Notes: generated by a model not told the origin, from the sequence alone. Counted from the first letter of the stretch, positions 1 to 12,140 are shown. The stretch is 64,000 nt of DNA from Gigaspora margarita (GCA_009809945.1 WTPW01000974.1:62866-126865); one strand, 5' to 3'. Translations and numbers: made by a program.

Positions 1-80
1 TAGAAATAGAAATAAAAAAATAAAAATAGAAATAGAAATAAAAAAATAAAAAAAAAATAGAAATAAAATAAACAAGAAAA
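1..80. repeat. A-rich simple repeat (TAGAAA/AATAAA type)
   Basis: The window opens in an imperfect run of TAGAAATA and AAATAAA units with no coding signal. It may be the outer flank or tail of the transposon fragment that follows. Confidence 0.8.
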
Positions 81-126
81 ATGAGTTGTTGGTATTTCAG
101 AACCCTTCACGATATACATCTAAGAT

Positions 127-2312
127 TTATTTACTGGTCTTTAAAATATCATCTAAAGTCCAGTTAGTTGTATTTACAGCTTCATCTATATTTTTCTTTA
201 CTTCATTTGATGATAATATTAATTCTTCAATAATATCAAAATTAATAAACTCTTCCATAAATATATCTGAATTATTTGGTAATGATTCTAAATAAATTTC
301 TTGAATATTATCAAATTCTAATTCATTATCTTCTTCATTCATTAAATCTATTAAATCAAAAGAAAATAATGTATTATAATTATCTGAAATATTATCATTT
401 TCTTTTTTAGTTACTAATTTTTTAGCTAAGTTTTTTTTAGAAACTTCTGTAGATAATGCAAGATGTATTTGTGAGATCATTTTTAATGTTGAAGTAGCTA
501 ACTGATTTNGAATTTTTGTTTTTGCCATANCCATATGTGAAAAAAGTNNCTCTATTTCAGCAGAATGAGNANGAATAGCAAATATTTTTAGAGCTAATGT
601 TTTTAATGCACCAGCTTCAAAAGAAATTTGCTTCCAATATGTTTGTGGTTCAAAATTTTTTAAATTAAAAGAGGGATCATTATTATAATAGTCTAATAAT
701 TTTTGTAAAATTTGTATAGCTTGATCATGTGTAAAATTCCATAGTTGTGCAAATGTCAATGCATAAACAACTATATCATCAAAAGTTAGTTTTTTTGATA
801 TTGCAACTTTGTGAAATTTAGGATTTAAAAAAAAAGCTAAATAATATATAGGTTCATTAAATTCTTTTGCCTAAAAATTAATTATATCTTTTGCATAATC
901 AACTAATCCATAATCAAAATATTCAAAATCACTTGACTTTAATTTTTTATAAATAAGTAATAATTCAGCAAATATGTTATCTAAAGTTGTATCGTTGGAT
1001 TGAAGTCTTGTAATTGCATTGACTACATATTGAAGAATAATAGTAAATTGTTCATTTTCAAGAAAATGCCGATGACTTGTAATTATTTCTTTAATTTTAG
1101 TTGGAATTGAAGGACAATCATTAGGAAAGTTGATACTATGCTCAAAACAATCTTGAAAACCTTCTTCATAATTTTGAACTGAAAGACAAACTTTTGATAA
1201 TGAGTACCATCAAGTTTTACAAAAAGTTTGTAATCCACTTTTAATATTATTTTCCAAAGCCCATTGTTTTAATTTTGTATTCCAAAAATGTGAGCTAGTA
1301 AAAAAATTAACTAATGTTAATTTTTTTTAATTGTGTTTTGATATCATTGATATGATGAAATTCCTTTACAATTAAATTAAAAACATGTAAGCAACATTTA
1401 ATACCAATAATATGGTGGTATTTTTCTGAAATATTTTTTTGAAGNNNTACNATAACTGAAGNACTATCTGTAACTATAGCAATAATTTTATCAAAATTTA
1501 TAGAGATATTTTGTAATGAGGTCTCTATTGCAACAAGTAAATTATCTGCTATATGTTGAATACTAGAAAAATTTTCTATATTAATAATTTCATTGGTATT
1601 TTCAAACTTGTGTAAAAGAAAAGCATATATGGAGTTATTGGATATATCTGTCAATCCATCAAGTAAAAGAGTTAAATCACACATTTCTTCAATTCGGTCA
1701 ACCATTTCTACTAATATTCGTGCATATTCTGTTTGGATTATACTATTCGATAATGTATACCTTGATGGTGGATTATAGCTTGAACGTAAGTTATTTAAAA
1801 ATAAAATAAAAAATGGATTTTCAACAAAACTAAATGAAATATTGCCATATACTAATGTCATAATAATAAAGTATGTAAGTTAGCAGTTTTTTCTGATAAC
1901 ATAGTAGCTTTATCAAAATAATCTGATACCAATCTGCTTTATGAATAGAAATTTCAGTAACTTGTTCAGTTTTTTTTTGAATTGTTCATGAATAAATTAT
2001 TCTATATTCAGTTGGAATTTTACAGCAGATATTAATTATATGGTTTGTTATTGTTTCTTTACGTGCTTCTAATATTTGATCACAATATGTACACTTTGCA
2101 TTATAATGTCAGGCTTTGTTATTTTTAAATTCTTTTGAATGCAAAAAACCTGTCCAATGTGTACCAAAATTTTTAGACAGAGTTATAAAACACTCATTTG
2201 GATCTAAAATATCAGAATCCATAATATCTTCAGAATTTACAATATTCTCAGAATCCATAATTTCTAGAGAATCCATAATTTCTTGAGAATCAATAATTTC
2301 TTGAGGATCCAT
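127..2312 (-). pseudogene. hAT-like transposase pseudogene with BED-type zinc finger
   Basis: Read from 2312 down: an N-terminal acidic leader with repeated 'DSxEIMDS' units, then a C-x2-C...H zinc-finger segment (NAKCTYCDQ, ~2060-2110), then the hAT core (ENPFFI, NPPSR, LLLDGLTDISN, CCLHVFNLIVKEF; 1307-1861), then a C-terminal segment with SAEIExLFSHM and LATSTLKM (127-759), which resembles the hAT dimerisation region. In-frame stops occur at 2109-2111 (TGA), ~1986-1988 (TGA), 1210-1212 (TGA, in the spot of the usual T-R-W) and ~870 (TAG), with at least one frameshift near 1307, so no full protein can be made. Ambiguous bases lie at 509, 530, 548-549, 570, 572, 1445-1447, 1451 and 1462. Terminal inverted repeats were not found. 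Confidence 0.8.
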
Positions 2313-2559
2313 AATTTAAGAATTTAGATTATAGACAAATAGAAGCTTGTTTAATATATTGTAATTGAAATATTCAATTAGAAAATATGTTTAGAATTTG
2401 GGTTTTAAGAGAATTTACTATGTATCTAATATAATTATTAAAGATAAAAAAGAACTGTTTTTTACAAGATCTCTTTATACTTATTTTAAATATTTTAAAT
2501 TGATTAATTTACTAACTATTTTATTCTTAAGTTTCTTTTAGAACAAATAACTCCTTGTT

Positions 2560-3200
2560 ACATATTACCCCTTGATTTTGAATCTAATATTCGATACATG
2601 ATAAAAATAATACTATGCAATAAATAAACAAATAAATAAAAAATAATAATGTGACGAAAAAAAAAACAAAAAAAAAAGATATATGGTAAGCTTTTTACAA
2701 GGCCTTTTTTTTACTTATTTTATTTATTTTAGATTTTTTAAATCGATCAATTTGATACACATTATTTCTTGATTTTGGACAAATACCCAATGCATAATGA
2801 AAATAATACTATGCAATAAATAAACAAATAAATAAATAAAATAATAAGATGATGAAAGAAAACAAAAAAATAAATAAATAAAATAATAAGATGATGAAAG
2901 AAAACAAAAAAATAAATAAAATAATAAGATGACAAAAGAAAACAAAAAAATAAATAAAATAATAAGATGACAAAAGAAAACAAAAAAAAGATATATGGCA
3001 AACCTTTTACAAGACCTTTTTCTACTTCTCTAAACATTCAAATCAATTTACTATTTTATTATATATATTTTTTTACCCGATCAACTTTTGATACACATTA
3101 TTTATTGATTTTGGATCTAACGCCAATTGCATAATAAAAACTATGCGATAAACAAATAAATAAATAAATAATAAGGTAACAAAGAAAAAGATATATAAGT
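2560..3200. repeat. Nested A-rich tandem repeat
   Basis: Three copies of a ~200-bp unit, each with a 'TTGATTTTGGA' core, 'ACTATGCAATAAATAAACAA' and, in the first two, 'GATATATGG', start near 2561, 2757 and 3093. Inside the second copy a ~40-bp subunit (AATAATAAGATGA-GAAAGAAAACAAAA) is repeated four times (about 2830-2985). Apparent long minus-strand frames here are low-complexity Phe/Tyr/Leu and not genes. Confidence 0.75.
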
Positions 3201-4016
3201 AAGTAGAACCCTATTCTCATGATTATGCTAAAGATATTATAGCCTTTGATCGAGAATTGCTATTAAAGTCTATGAACAGGCCTCTTAATTGGTTATCTAA
3301 ATGTCATATAATAAAAGATGAGCACTAATATATTTATTCTATTTTACTAATAGTTATTATCCTGACAACGTTTAGAAGCTATTATAGAATATTATACTAT
3401 ATTGAAACATAATATTTGTACAATGCTAATACAAAAACTGTTAAGTCAACTAATAGTAAAAATAAAAACAAATATAATTGGCTCACTACTCTTGCACTAT
3501 ACTCCTATTGGCACGCCATATGGTGCACTATATTGGTGCACCATTGGCATCGCTAAGTGCTCTGCACCAGCATCCCTGCATATTAAACCCGTATTTGGTG
3601 CGTAGGATGCTTGGATTGCACGAATTATTTGGCCTGTAGTGGACCGTAGCCCATACTAATTGGACCATTAATGGCTTGGCTTTTGCAATACTTTACTAGT
3701 CCAAATAGCATGTTAAAAAAATACATAAAAGTAGATTACATAAATTTATATCAACAATCAATACAATATGAACAAACTAACTAAACATGTATCAAAATTT
3801 TGTAAGAATTTTTTTGTTAAAACACCCAGAGCAGTTTATTAGTAAAATCACAATTTTTTTAAAAAAGATCTTTTGCTTTTCATAAAATAAGCCAACACGT
3901 ACTACCTTTGACATGTATCATTCCGTGAAATAAAAGTGCTTTTATATATTATGTGATATAATGTGCCATCTCCTCCAGTACCACTTTTTACTGTGAAATT
4001 CTGTCAACAGCTCTGT
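3201..4016. other. Intergenic stretch without recognised features
   Basis: AT-rich sequence between the tandem repeat and the left LTR. A 67-codon plus-strand frame at 3402-3605 has no recognisable motif. The last four bases before the LTR (ATGT, 4017-4020) are the retrotransposon target duplication. Confidence 0.5.
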
Positions 4017-4020
4017 ATGT

Positions 4021-5086
4021 TGAGAAGAGGAAAATTATGCCCTTTGTTTAACTATAATCACTATACACTAATAACACTAACTAAAATTAACTCTACAAGT
4101 ACTCAAGACTCTAAACCTTGAGGTGATAGGCAGAAAGAGGCAAGGTTGATTTGGTCTGGGTTTCAGGTTCAGAAGTCTTGAAGATTTAATATCCAATTTC
4201 AATCGTGAACAAAGTTCACGATATTACATGATAGTTCTGATTGGACTTGATTAAATTCTGATGGCAGCTGGAGGCAGTCAAAAATTGAATAGTATTGTTT
4301 ACAGGTTCCAAGGTCGATCAATGGTAAGTGACCACAGGGTTACTGATTGTTCGATCATAAGGTAGCTAAGCCTTGCCTTATTTGTAGTAACAATAGAGCA
4401 GGTGACTAACCAAGATTTTTAGTATAAATAGGAGTAAGTGCTACAACTTAGTTCTTTAACTTTCTTTCATAGGTAATACTATTAGAATAAATAGACAGAG
4501 ACTATACTACGTTAACTTCTTCTACTCGAATTTCGAAAGTTAACTCTTTACAAAACTGGTAACAAGGTTTTATGACAATAATGAAAAGTATACAGGGATG
4601 AGTTTTAGAAAACAAGTTTATTAACTACAGAAGTTACTACTTCTACTATTATGGTTTTGAAGTATCAAACTCAATGAGTTATCCTTTATTAAGTGCGATA
4701 GAACCATCGCTTAAATACTTTTTACATCCTTATTCTGATACAGGTTTCTGCTATTGCATTTCTGCCTGAAATGTTAGAAAGTGCTGAAATGCACAATCTG
4801 CCAGCAATGCATGATCTGGCTGAAATGCCATATCATGCTAAAAAGTCAGAAATGCACGAAAGTGCATTTCATAAAGAAATGTGTGGTTACTTACAAATAA
4901 GGAAATAATAAACTACTTTTATTTTGGGGTGGTGTATATTTATATACTAACTACTTTAAGTTATTTATAGATATGTATATAGGCAAAAGAAAAAATATAT
5001 AATAATAATAGATAATGAAAAAAATAATAAAATAAAACACACAAAATAAAAAATAATTTTATGCTAGCACTGGGCAACCCCTCACA
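4021..5086 (-). repeat. 3' LTR of the gypsy element (left copy)
   Basis: A 1,066-bp copy of the LTR. In element direction it begins TGTGAGGG (5086 downward) and ends CTTCTCA (4021). It matches 15709-16888 throughout once the 115-bp MITE in that copy is removed (1,065 bp). The left copy keeps the pre-insertion sequence ACGTTAACTTC near 4509, where the MITE sits in the other LTR. Confidence 0.93.
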
Positions 5087-5100
5087 ATTCTCCCCTACTT
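5087..5100 (-). promoter_or_regulatory. Polypurine tract of the gypsy element
   Basis: On the minus strand AAGTAGGGGAGAAT lies directly upstream of the TGTGAGGG start of the 3' LTR. A purine-rich tract in this position is where plus-strand DNA synthesis primes in LTR retrotransposons. Confidence 0.8.
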
Positions 5101-5639
5101 TGTTCATGAATTCCATGAGTGTGGTATTACAACAGGGAGTGAAATTCTGCATATGACAACTGTCGAATCTCATGGAGAGAGGTGAAAATGGAACGGTATA
5201 CTTGCTCTACTCCATAGTGTTCAAATATATAATAGGTTCAGATTGCAGTATCATAGTAATAGCGAGAGATTATGGGCCAGAGGAATCGAAGCTGGTCCCT
5301 GGACATGATATCAAATATGGAGCCCAAGTAGTAGGCATAGACAAGACTTTTGATCCTATTCCTCTTTTGAGTAGCCCTAAGAAGATAGTAGTAGGCCAAT
5401 GTAGCTTTGATGATATCTTCAATGTTATTATCATAAGGCGGCAGCGTAGAAGTTATGTTAATTCATTCAAGGCAAACTTGGTTGAGTTGAATATGTTGTA
5501 CTAAAGAGATATTACCCATCTTAGGTAAGTTGCTTTAAGGTCTGTTCCCTGGCCTTTATATATTTTTTTGCTTATTGTAGAGTTTTAACAGGCTTTTATT
5601 GATGGGTGATGCAAGCACTCTTCTGCTCAGTTCTCGTAG

Positions 5640-6600
5640 CTTATATTCCCATTTTTAGAGGTAGCATAGATATAATATGGCCCATTCCATTTGGGCATTA
5701 ATTTATGGCTATGTGTGCCCAATTTTCTTGCATATAGTACAAGAACTTTTTCACTGATTTCAAAATTGACTGTGGCTTTAATTTGTCAATTGTGTCTTTC
5801 CTTTTGTTTTTGCTGCTTTTTACTAATTTGATATAATGCATTATTGTGGGCTTTAGGCAAATCATAGTTGATTTCATATAATCACTATATAATTGTTCTA
5901 TTTAATATCTTCAGATTTACTTGGGCATAAAGGTAGACAGGCCTGTCTACCATATACTAGAAAAAATAGGGTTTCTTTAGTGGTAGCTTGCTTCACAGTA
6001 TGGTAGACAAATAAGATTGATGGTATTAGCAGGTCCCAGTCCATTATCAACCAATTTGGCTATTGAGTTGCATAGTGTTTTATTGAAACACTCTACCAGC
6101 CCATTGGTCTGTGGATGGTAGGGGGTGGAGCAGTGGTGCTGAGTATTCAAAGCTGTGAAAAGCTCATCTATAACACAATTTGAAAGGGGAGCCCTGATCT
6201 GATAATATTATACTGGGGCACCCATGTCTACATGCTATATCTTCATTGATAAAATGAGCCACCTCCTTTGCATTCACTCTAGGGATTGTACAAGCCTTGG
6301 GCCATTTGGTCATATAGTCTGTTGCTACTACAATATATTTGTTAGAGCATGGCATAAAGGGCAACAAGCCAACTATATCAATCCCTACTTTATGAAATGT
6401 GGCTTTGACAGGTATAGGATATAGTAGTCCTTAATCTTTTTATTGCCATGCTTTTGACATTTTTCGCATGTTTTAACATACTCGCATATGTCATTATACA
6501 TTTGGAGACAGTAATAATAACCTTGAATGTTATTAAACATAATATCTTTTTCAAAATGAGCACCCATTGGGTGATCATGGGCTAAGGCAAGTATAGTCCC
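5640..6600 (-). pseudogene. Gypsy integrase (decayed)
   Basis: Minus strand. The zinc-binding HHCC region is at ~6450-6600 (HDHPMGAHFEKD ... YVKTCEKCQKHG). The catalytic core follows: ATDYMTKWPKA, EVAHFI, GCPSIILSDQGSPF (6164-6367), then HPQTNGLVECFNKTL (~6060-6130), which carries the expected D,D,E pattern. A further segment with MPKWNGPYYI-like text lies near 5680-5760. Frame changes and stops between blocks show it is dead. It is the last pol domain before the 3' LTR. Confidence 0.85.
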
Positions 6601-7993
6601 AAGTTCTTCTTCCGGTATGACTTTTAGATCCTTGCCACTTTGTTTTTTGTTTTTCTTATATAAATTTCCATTTATAACTTGGAAAAATTGACTTTTTTTC
6701 TAGTTGTTTTCATTGTAGCATATTAAAATGAGAGAGATACTGCTAATACTGCAGGTATGTATTTAAAACCAAGTACTATGAAGATTCTATTCTTGAAATT
6801 TCTTTGTAAATTGCCTTATATTCGTTTTTTTCAGTTGCAAATTGTGTGCCAGGATACTGACAACCTGGACTGGATTGAGTTTTATGTCAGATTTATTGTT
6901 TTAATTTACTTAATTCCTCTACTTTGATTTTTAAATTCGGGGTTTGCTAATAGGCCTTTTGATTAGAAGTTCTGGTACACATGATTTTGTTTGTAAAATA
7001 ATTCTGATTGGCCGATCGGTGCTTGGTCGAATTGTGAATTGACCACATGTGGGTAGATTATTGAATTGAATCAGGTGATTATTCTCGTTGAGTATATGTG
7101 TCTTTCTTTTCCTCGTATAGCAGGTAATAGTTCGATACTTAAGATAAGTAGTGCTGATTTTTGTAGTTAATAAATGATAACTAGCTTATACCCAAGCCTC
7201 TTATGCTTGTATTATTCTTTTTAGTTTATTCTTTGGCCTTATTGGCATTTGAAATATATTTTCTTGCCAACCCATTTCAGCTTGTATATTAGAAAAAATT
7301 GTACAGTGATCATACTATAGCCTCCCAAATAGGCTTTTAGTACTCAAAGATTTCATTCTGTATTTGTTCTAGTAGAATATGAGTCATATGCACTTCTTTG
7401 TACCAGAACACTGACAACCTGGATTGGATTAAATTTACTATCAGATTTCAAGTATATTCCTTTAGTTTTCACCGGTTCATCTTTTTCAATGAAAATTCCT
7501 TCATTATAGCAAACACCAACTTGAAGCATTCTACGAGCTTCATCTTTTGGATATCTTCTTAGATACTACTTCTGCCTCTTCTCATGAGCCTGCGACATGT
7601 GTGGTATGTTCTAAAAATTCGATCCAATTCTTTAGAGAAATTTTTAAAGTAATGCTAGAAGCCATATCAGTAATTCTGGAGAGCTGTAGGTAGCTTGCCT
7701 TTCCCTGACATAGGGTAAAGCTTAATTTCTATCAACTATATAACTTTCCTAATAGTGCTTATATTTTTGTCATCGGATTCTCTTTGACCCTTTCTCTTTC
7801 TATTGTTAGGTTTGTCTTGGTTCTTGGTAGATATTGATTTGGTTTGGCTACTATTCTTCTCTTGATTCTACTTATAGTTCCTCTACTAAATTGTTTGTTT
7901 TTGTAGATAGAGCCCCACAACTTACTCTATCCTATCCCAATTATCTATACTCTATTATCAGGTCTGTTTTAGTATTTTTTTGAAATATATATA
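6601..7993 (-). other. Degenerate interior of gypsy element with a ~60-bp direct repeat
   Basis: No domain is recognisable between the integrase zinc finger and the MITE at 7996. A short segment with CTGACAACCTGGA occurs twice in direct orientation, near 6826-6890 and 7395-7455, about 560 bp apart. The usual gypsy spacing between RNase H and integrase is a few hundred bases, so this stretch is either extra element sequence or an undelimited insertion. Confidence 0.5.
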
Positions 7994-7995
7994 TA

Positions 7996-8581
7996 AGGTA
8001 AATGGGGGTATTGTAGGCCAGGGGAGTATTGTGGACCAGCCAGATATCTTGTGATCTAGTTATTAAAATTGGATAAATTTTATATCATTTGATTTGTCTT
8101 ATTGAGACAAATTGAATGGTATAAATTTCATCCAATTCTGACTACTAGATCACAAGATATTATCATTTATAAGTTTTTGCATATATTTGATTATATTAGT
8201 AAAGTTGCAATTTTTTTGCATATTAACATTTAATGATCTTGGGATCCCATAATTGGATTTAAATGATTTTGTTCTTGTTAGAATTGTCTCACTGAGATGG
8301 TCATTTTGGTAGTAAAATCACCCAAAATGGACCAGTGAATCAAAAATTATTAGCTATCAAATAATGGCCCACAATACCCCCCTCCCCTTTAAAATTTGTT
8401 TTTATATTATATACTAATTATTTATATATCTAAAACTATATATGATTTAAAGATTTTTTTAAGTAATTTATTCTTTATTAAGCATATAGTTCAAATAATA
8501 AAAATTGTATAAAAATCTATTTGTTATTAAAAAGTTTTATTAGTAGAAACTTTAACTTGCCCACAATACCCCTATTTACCT
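7996..8581. mobile_element. Tc1/mariner-like foldback MITE in the gypsy element
   Basis: Terminal inverted repeats AGGTAAATGGGGGTATTGT and its near-complement ending ATACCCCTATTTACCT, with TA on both sides (7994-7995 and 8582-8583). The interior has further inverted pairs around ATATCTTGTGATCTAG. TA duplication points to a Tc1/mariner-type transposase acting in trans; no transposase is encoded. Confidence 0.85.
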
Positions 8582-8599
8582 TATATATATATTTTTTTA

Positions 8600-9310
8600 T
8601 GTATATATATAATTGTTTTTCCCGTATCTGGTTCCTCCCTTTCTACATACTATCATAGGTCTTCCAATTAGTGTATTCATCGAAAGGTTGTGCCCATTCA
8701 TCAGGGTTGATATTCATATTGTGGTGCAAGTTGGCACTAGTGCTGTGATTCCAATCGGCTTGAATTCAGATGAAAGAAGAATTTTCCTAGGTAAAGATTT
8801 TGTGATCGATTTTTTCTTCAAATTCTAAGCTAGTAACTGGGTCTCCCCATCAAAGTTTATTAATAAAGTATACTTTGTCAATTTCCATTGGTTGCGACTC
8901 ATTTTCTTCATAGTGGTTCATATGATTGACTAGACTATCGTCAATTCATCTTGTCCAGGTTGCTTCTTGCCATAATTCCAAAGCTAATTGTAGTAACACT
9001 ACTTGTAACCTTTCTTGCTCTATTTGGTTATTGGTAAGTTCTTCATCCTCTTCATAATACTCAGTATTGCTCATTTCTTCTTCACTCTCTTCTTTCCATT
9101 TTTTCTACTCACTACAGTGGATCCAATTGGTGACTTTCACCTCTTCATTAGAGTTCTTAGTGAAGTATTCTTGTTTAATAGCTCAGAAGACTTCTACCTT
9201 ATCCCCAGAATTGGGTTCCTTTGTAGTATTCTCTATATCTGCTGCTTTTTGTTAATAATTACTGGTTTCGTCTATATGCCCTGTATCCTTGGAAGGCCCT
9301 TTTATTATTC
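8600..9310 (-). pseudogene. Acidic coding remnant between RNase H and integrase
   Basis: On the minus strand a run of codons between ~8800 and 9085 reads as acidic, glutamine-rich protein (EEMSNTEYYEEDEEL, QVVLLQLALELWQEATW, NHYEENESQPMEIDKVY), broken by stops. It sits in element orientation, so it is probably part of the retrotransposon polyprotein. I do not recognise a domain. Plus-strand frames at 8613-8828 and 9015-9314 are shadows. Confidence 0.5.
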
Positions 9311-9600
9311 ATGATAGGGCATCAGCATTATTATATTTCCTTCCGGCCCTATGCACAATAGTAAAATTGTAGGGCTATAGATGAAGAATCCACTGAGCTC
9401 TTCTTTCTTTTAAGGCAGTACTTTAAAGCCACTTTAGAGCAGAATGGTCTGTTACTATTACAAAGGGTTTGTAGTCTAAATAGTGGTAGAAATATTCTAC
9501 TGCCCATACCATAGTGTAACACATAGTTTGGTGGTAGCATAGTTTCTTTCAGGGTGAGTGAGACTTTTACTAGCATATGCAATTGCATACTCCTTATTTT
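9305..9600 (-). pseudogene. Gypsy RNase H (decayed)
   Basis: Minus strand blocks in different frames: YAIAYASKSLTHPERNYATT, then VWAVEYFYHYLDYKPFVIVT followed by DHSALKW, then TIVHRAGRKYNNADALS. This is the standard Ty3/gypsy RNase H order including the VTDHSAL and NNADALS ends. At least two frameshifts and several stops interrupt it. Confidence 0.85.
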
Positions 9601-9649
9601 TATCTTTCTGGGCTAATATGGCACCAAGGCCTATGTCCCAGAAATTTTA

Positions 9650-10032
9650 TATTGTTTTTGAATAGTTCATACTTATTCGGGTTTAGTTTTAACCTGCTAC
9701 AACTAATTTGAGAAAGACTTCTGCTACATGCTCCAAGTGGTTCTGTTAGGTATTAGAGTAGATAATTATATCATCCAAATATACAGCAACAAATTTTCTA
9801 ATATTTTCATATAGAATATGATTTATTGTCCTCTGGAATATGGCTGGAGCATTACATAAACCAAAGGGCATTATATTAAAAGCATATGTGCTCTGTTTGG
9901 TTACAAAAGCTATTTTTTCTCTATCATTCTCAGACATCTGTATTTGCCAGTACCCACTGGCCAGGTCAAGTGAAGAAAACTACTTCATTTTTCTAAATAT
10001 CTCCAGTAGATCATCAATGCACTATAAGGGGA
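9650..10032 (-). pseudogene. Gypsy reverse transcriptase, C-terminal part
   Basis: Minus strand: IDDLLEIF, FSSLDLASGYWQIQM, then KIAFVTKQSTYAFNIMPFGL, CNAPAIFQR and the catalytic YLDDIIIYS (9746-9937). Stop codons fall before FSSLDL. The N-terminal part of the same domain is at 13192-13480, so the enzyme is split by the insertion at 10033-13191. Confidence 0.88.
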
Positions 10033-10073
10033 GTCCGTTTATTAGCTGATTTTTTAGGAGGTGGAGGGTAGAG

Positions 10074-11265
10074 TAGTGTTCTGACCCGTCACAAAAATTC
10101 CAACCTGGGTCACTCATGGGTGGGTCACCCAGGTGATCCAGGTGAACACTAGGTAATAGAAAAATTCTGCTATGGGTCACCTGCAAGTGGGTCACCCGGG
10201 TGACCCAGGTAAACACTAGGTAATAGAAAAATTTTGCTACAGGTTACCTGTGAGTGAGTTACCTGGGTGACCAGGTGAACACTAGGTATATTGTTCTGGC
10301 CTGTCACAAAAATCCCAACCCAGATGATCTGGTGAACACTAGATAATAGAAAAATTCTGCTATGGGTCTCCCAGATGACCCGGGTGAACACTAAAATATT
10401 GATAGATAAAATTGGTAAGCTTAATAATATTTCAACAAATTTAAGAAAATCATTATTAATTAATCAAAGCATTTCTAATTTAATAATAGATCTGCTCAGT
10501 ATTATGACTATCATATAAGTAGCAAGGCATAACAGGTATAGACGGCTCATGCCAGAATTTAAAAAATGCACACAACCACAAAGTTATTCATATAATATTC
10601 AAGTACCCATTATACATGTGATGTTAATGTACATCAAATGATCAATTTGAATACGCCATCCAATAAGATTCAAGATTTTGTAAACAAAAGTTTGCCTGTT
10701 AACTATACACTTTATACTTCGTACTATATTTTTGGTACCCATACAGATCACCTATGTGGGTGACTTGCAGGCTGACCCACAGGCAGGGACGGTGAATAAT
10801 ATCGATTTGTATCGATCATGTATAAAATGATAATTTTAGACCAAATCATGGGAAAATCAATATTTTCGCAAATTTTAATGCAGTGTAACAATATGCACTT
10901 GGGCAAAATTAAAATATAATTCGGGCCGGCAATATAAATTTGCTAACTTGAACCGTTAATAAGTTTCAGTAAAATAGACAATCAACAAACACGTCAGAAA
11001 AAGAAGAACTTTTTCACGTTATATCACATTATCTGTAACTGTTGTACAAAATTTCGCATTCTAATTGGCCAATCATGAGGATATCGATATAAATCAATAT
11101 TTTTAACTATACTAATCGATATTTTTGCAAAATCAAATCGTTATTATTCACTGTCCCTGCCTACGGGTGACCCGCAGGTTGACCACCTGGGTGGTAATAA
11201 TTTAACCCAGATCACCTGCCCACCTGTGGGTGACCCAGGTGAGACTTATTTGGGTCGGAACACTA
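10074..11265. mobile_element. Non-autonomous hAT element with GGGTGACCCAGGT arrays
   Basis: Ends TAGTGTTCTGACCC and GGGTCGGAACACTA form terminal inverted repeats, flanked by a perfect 8-bp duplication GGGTAGAG (10066-10073 and 11266-11273). Both subterminal regions carry many copies of GGGTCACC/GGTGACCC-type motifs in both orientations (10100-10395; 10750-10782; 11165-11245). No transposase is encoded. 8-bp duplication and subterminal motif clusters are typical of hAT. Confidence 0.92.
10784..11159. mobile_element. hAT MITE nested in the 10074-11265 element
   Basis: Begins CAGGGACGGTGAATAATA and ends with its near-complement TATTATTCACTGTCCCTG. The flanking 8-mers CCCACAGG (10776-10783) and CCTACGGG (11160-11167) match at six of eight positions, both differences being transitions. 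Related fragments with ATCGATATTTTTG text occur at about 29245-29320 and 33440-33490. Confidence 0.8.
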
Positions 11266-11305
11266 GGGTAGAGCAATTATCAGGTCCTATATATAATATA
11301 ATATA

Positions 11306-11558
11306 TGGGGGACCCACAGCAAAAGGTGGCTTCAGGAAAATCACATGATTTTGAGAAAATCGTTACTAAACTTAGTATGTGATTATCAATTATATAGTAG
11401 TATTAAAATGATTAAATTAAATTTATATATTTTTTATTAATATTATTGATAATTAAAAATTGATTTTACAAAGATAATGATTAGTTAAATAGTTATAATG
11501 TAAAATCTTAAAATCTGATTGGTTGGCCCGAAGCCACCTTTTGCTGTGGGCTCCCCCA
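11306..11558. mobile_element. MITE with TGGGGGA(C/G)CCCACAGC ends
   Basis: 253-bp element with inverted ends containing CCCACAGCAAAAGGTGGCTT, bordered by TA on both sides (11304-11305 and 11559-11560). The surrounding sequence is TA-rich, so the duplication size is not certain. Non-coding. Confidence 0.8.
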
Positions 11559-11637
11559 TATATAATACTGTATATATAATAGAGGTCTTAGCTGGGTTAG
11601 GTCTAATCTAGGTCAGATTATATACAATGATCGCAAG

Positions 11638-11977
11638 TAGTCACTATATAGTAAAGTTCAAATTTTACTATATAAATTCATAAAATCTACTTAAGTAAAC
11701 TTGCTTGAAAGATCAAAATACATGTACTCTGGAATTTTTATTCAAATCAGAAAAATTTTTATTATTTAACTTTTAATTTTTACTTTCATCAAACTTTTTT
11801 TTTTAAAAAGATTCTAATTTTTTGCATTGAACGTAAAATTAAAAGTTAAATAATAAAAATTTTTCTGATTTATATGAAAAATTCAGAGTACATATAATTC
11901 AATCTTCCAAACAGGTTTACTTAAGCAGTCTTTATCGATTTACATAGTAAACTTTAAACTTTACTATGTAGTGACTA
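11638..11977. repeat. Foldback repeat (ACATAGTAAAGT family), copy 1
   Basis: Two ~145-bp inverted arms, from TAGTCACTATATAGTAAAG on the left to CTTTACTATGTAGTGACTA on the right, with central A/T-rich sequence. Same family as 12205-13046, 19151-19493, 32182-32525 and the truncated copy at 33011-33134. Confidence 0.85.
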
Positions 11978-12140
11978 TTATCAACCTGGGTTCAATTTGG
12001 GTTGGGTTAGACCTGGGTCAGGTTTGATATGAGGCAGGTCAGACCTGGGTCAGGTTTAATATAAGGAGGGTCAGACCCAGGTCAGGTTTTGACCAAAGTG
12101 GGTCTAACCCGAGTTAGAATCCAACCTGACCCACTAAAAC
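11978..12140. repeat. Tandem GGGTCAGGTTTGA-type minisatellite
   Basis: Imperfect direct repeats of ~36 bp containing GACCTGGGTCAGGTTT. A shorter related patch, GGGTTAGGTCTAATCTAGG, lies at 11593-11625 on the other side of the foldback repeat. Confidence 0.75.

Noticed and set aside
2700..3037. Minus-strand frames of 73 and 91 codons rich in Phe and Leu
   Set aside because: Translation of A-rich tandem repeats; periodic low complexity only.
4424..4440. TATA box in the LTR (AGTATAAATAGG)
   Set aside because: It reads on the plus strand, opposite to the element; the minus-strand reading TATTTATAC is too weak to assign.
5172..5504. 110-codon plus-strand frame
   Set aside because: It lies inside the gypsy element, antisense to its coding direction, has no recognisable motif, and the minus strand there reads as decayed element sequence.
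8613..9314. Plus-strand hydrophobic frames (71 and 99 codons)
   Set aside because: Shadows of the acidic minus-strand coding remnant; Phe/Leu richness is the antisense of Glu/Lys/Asn codons.
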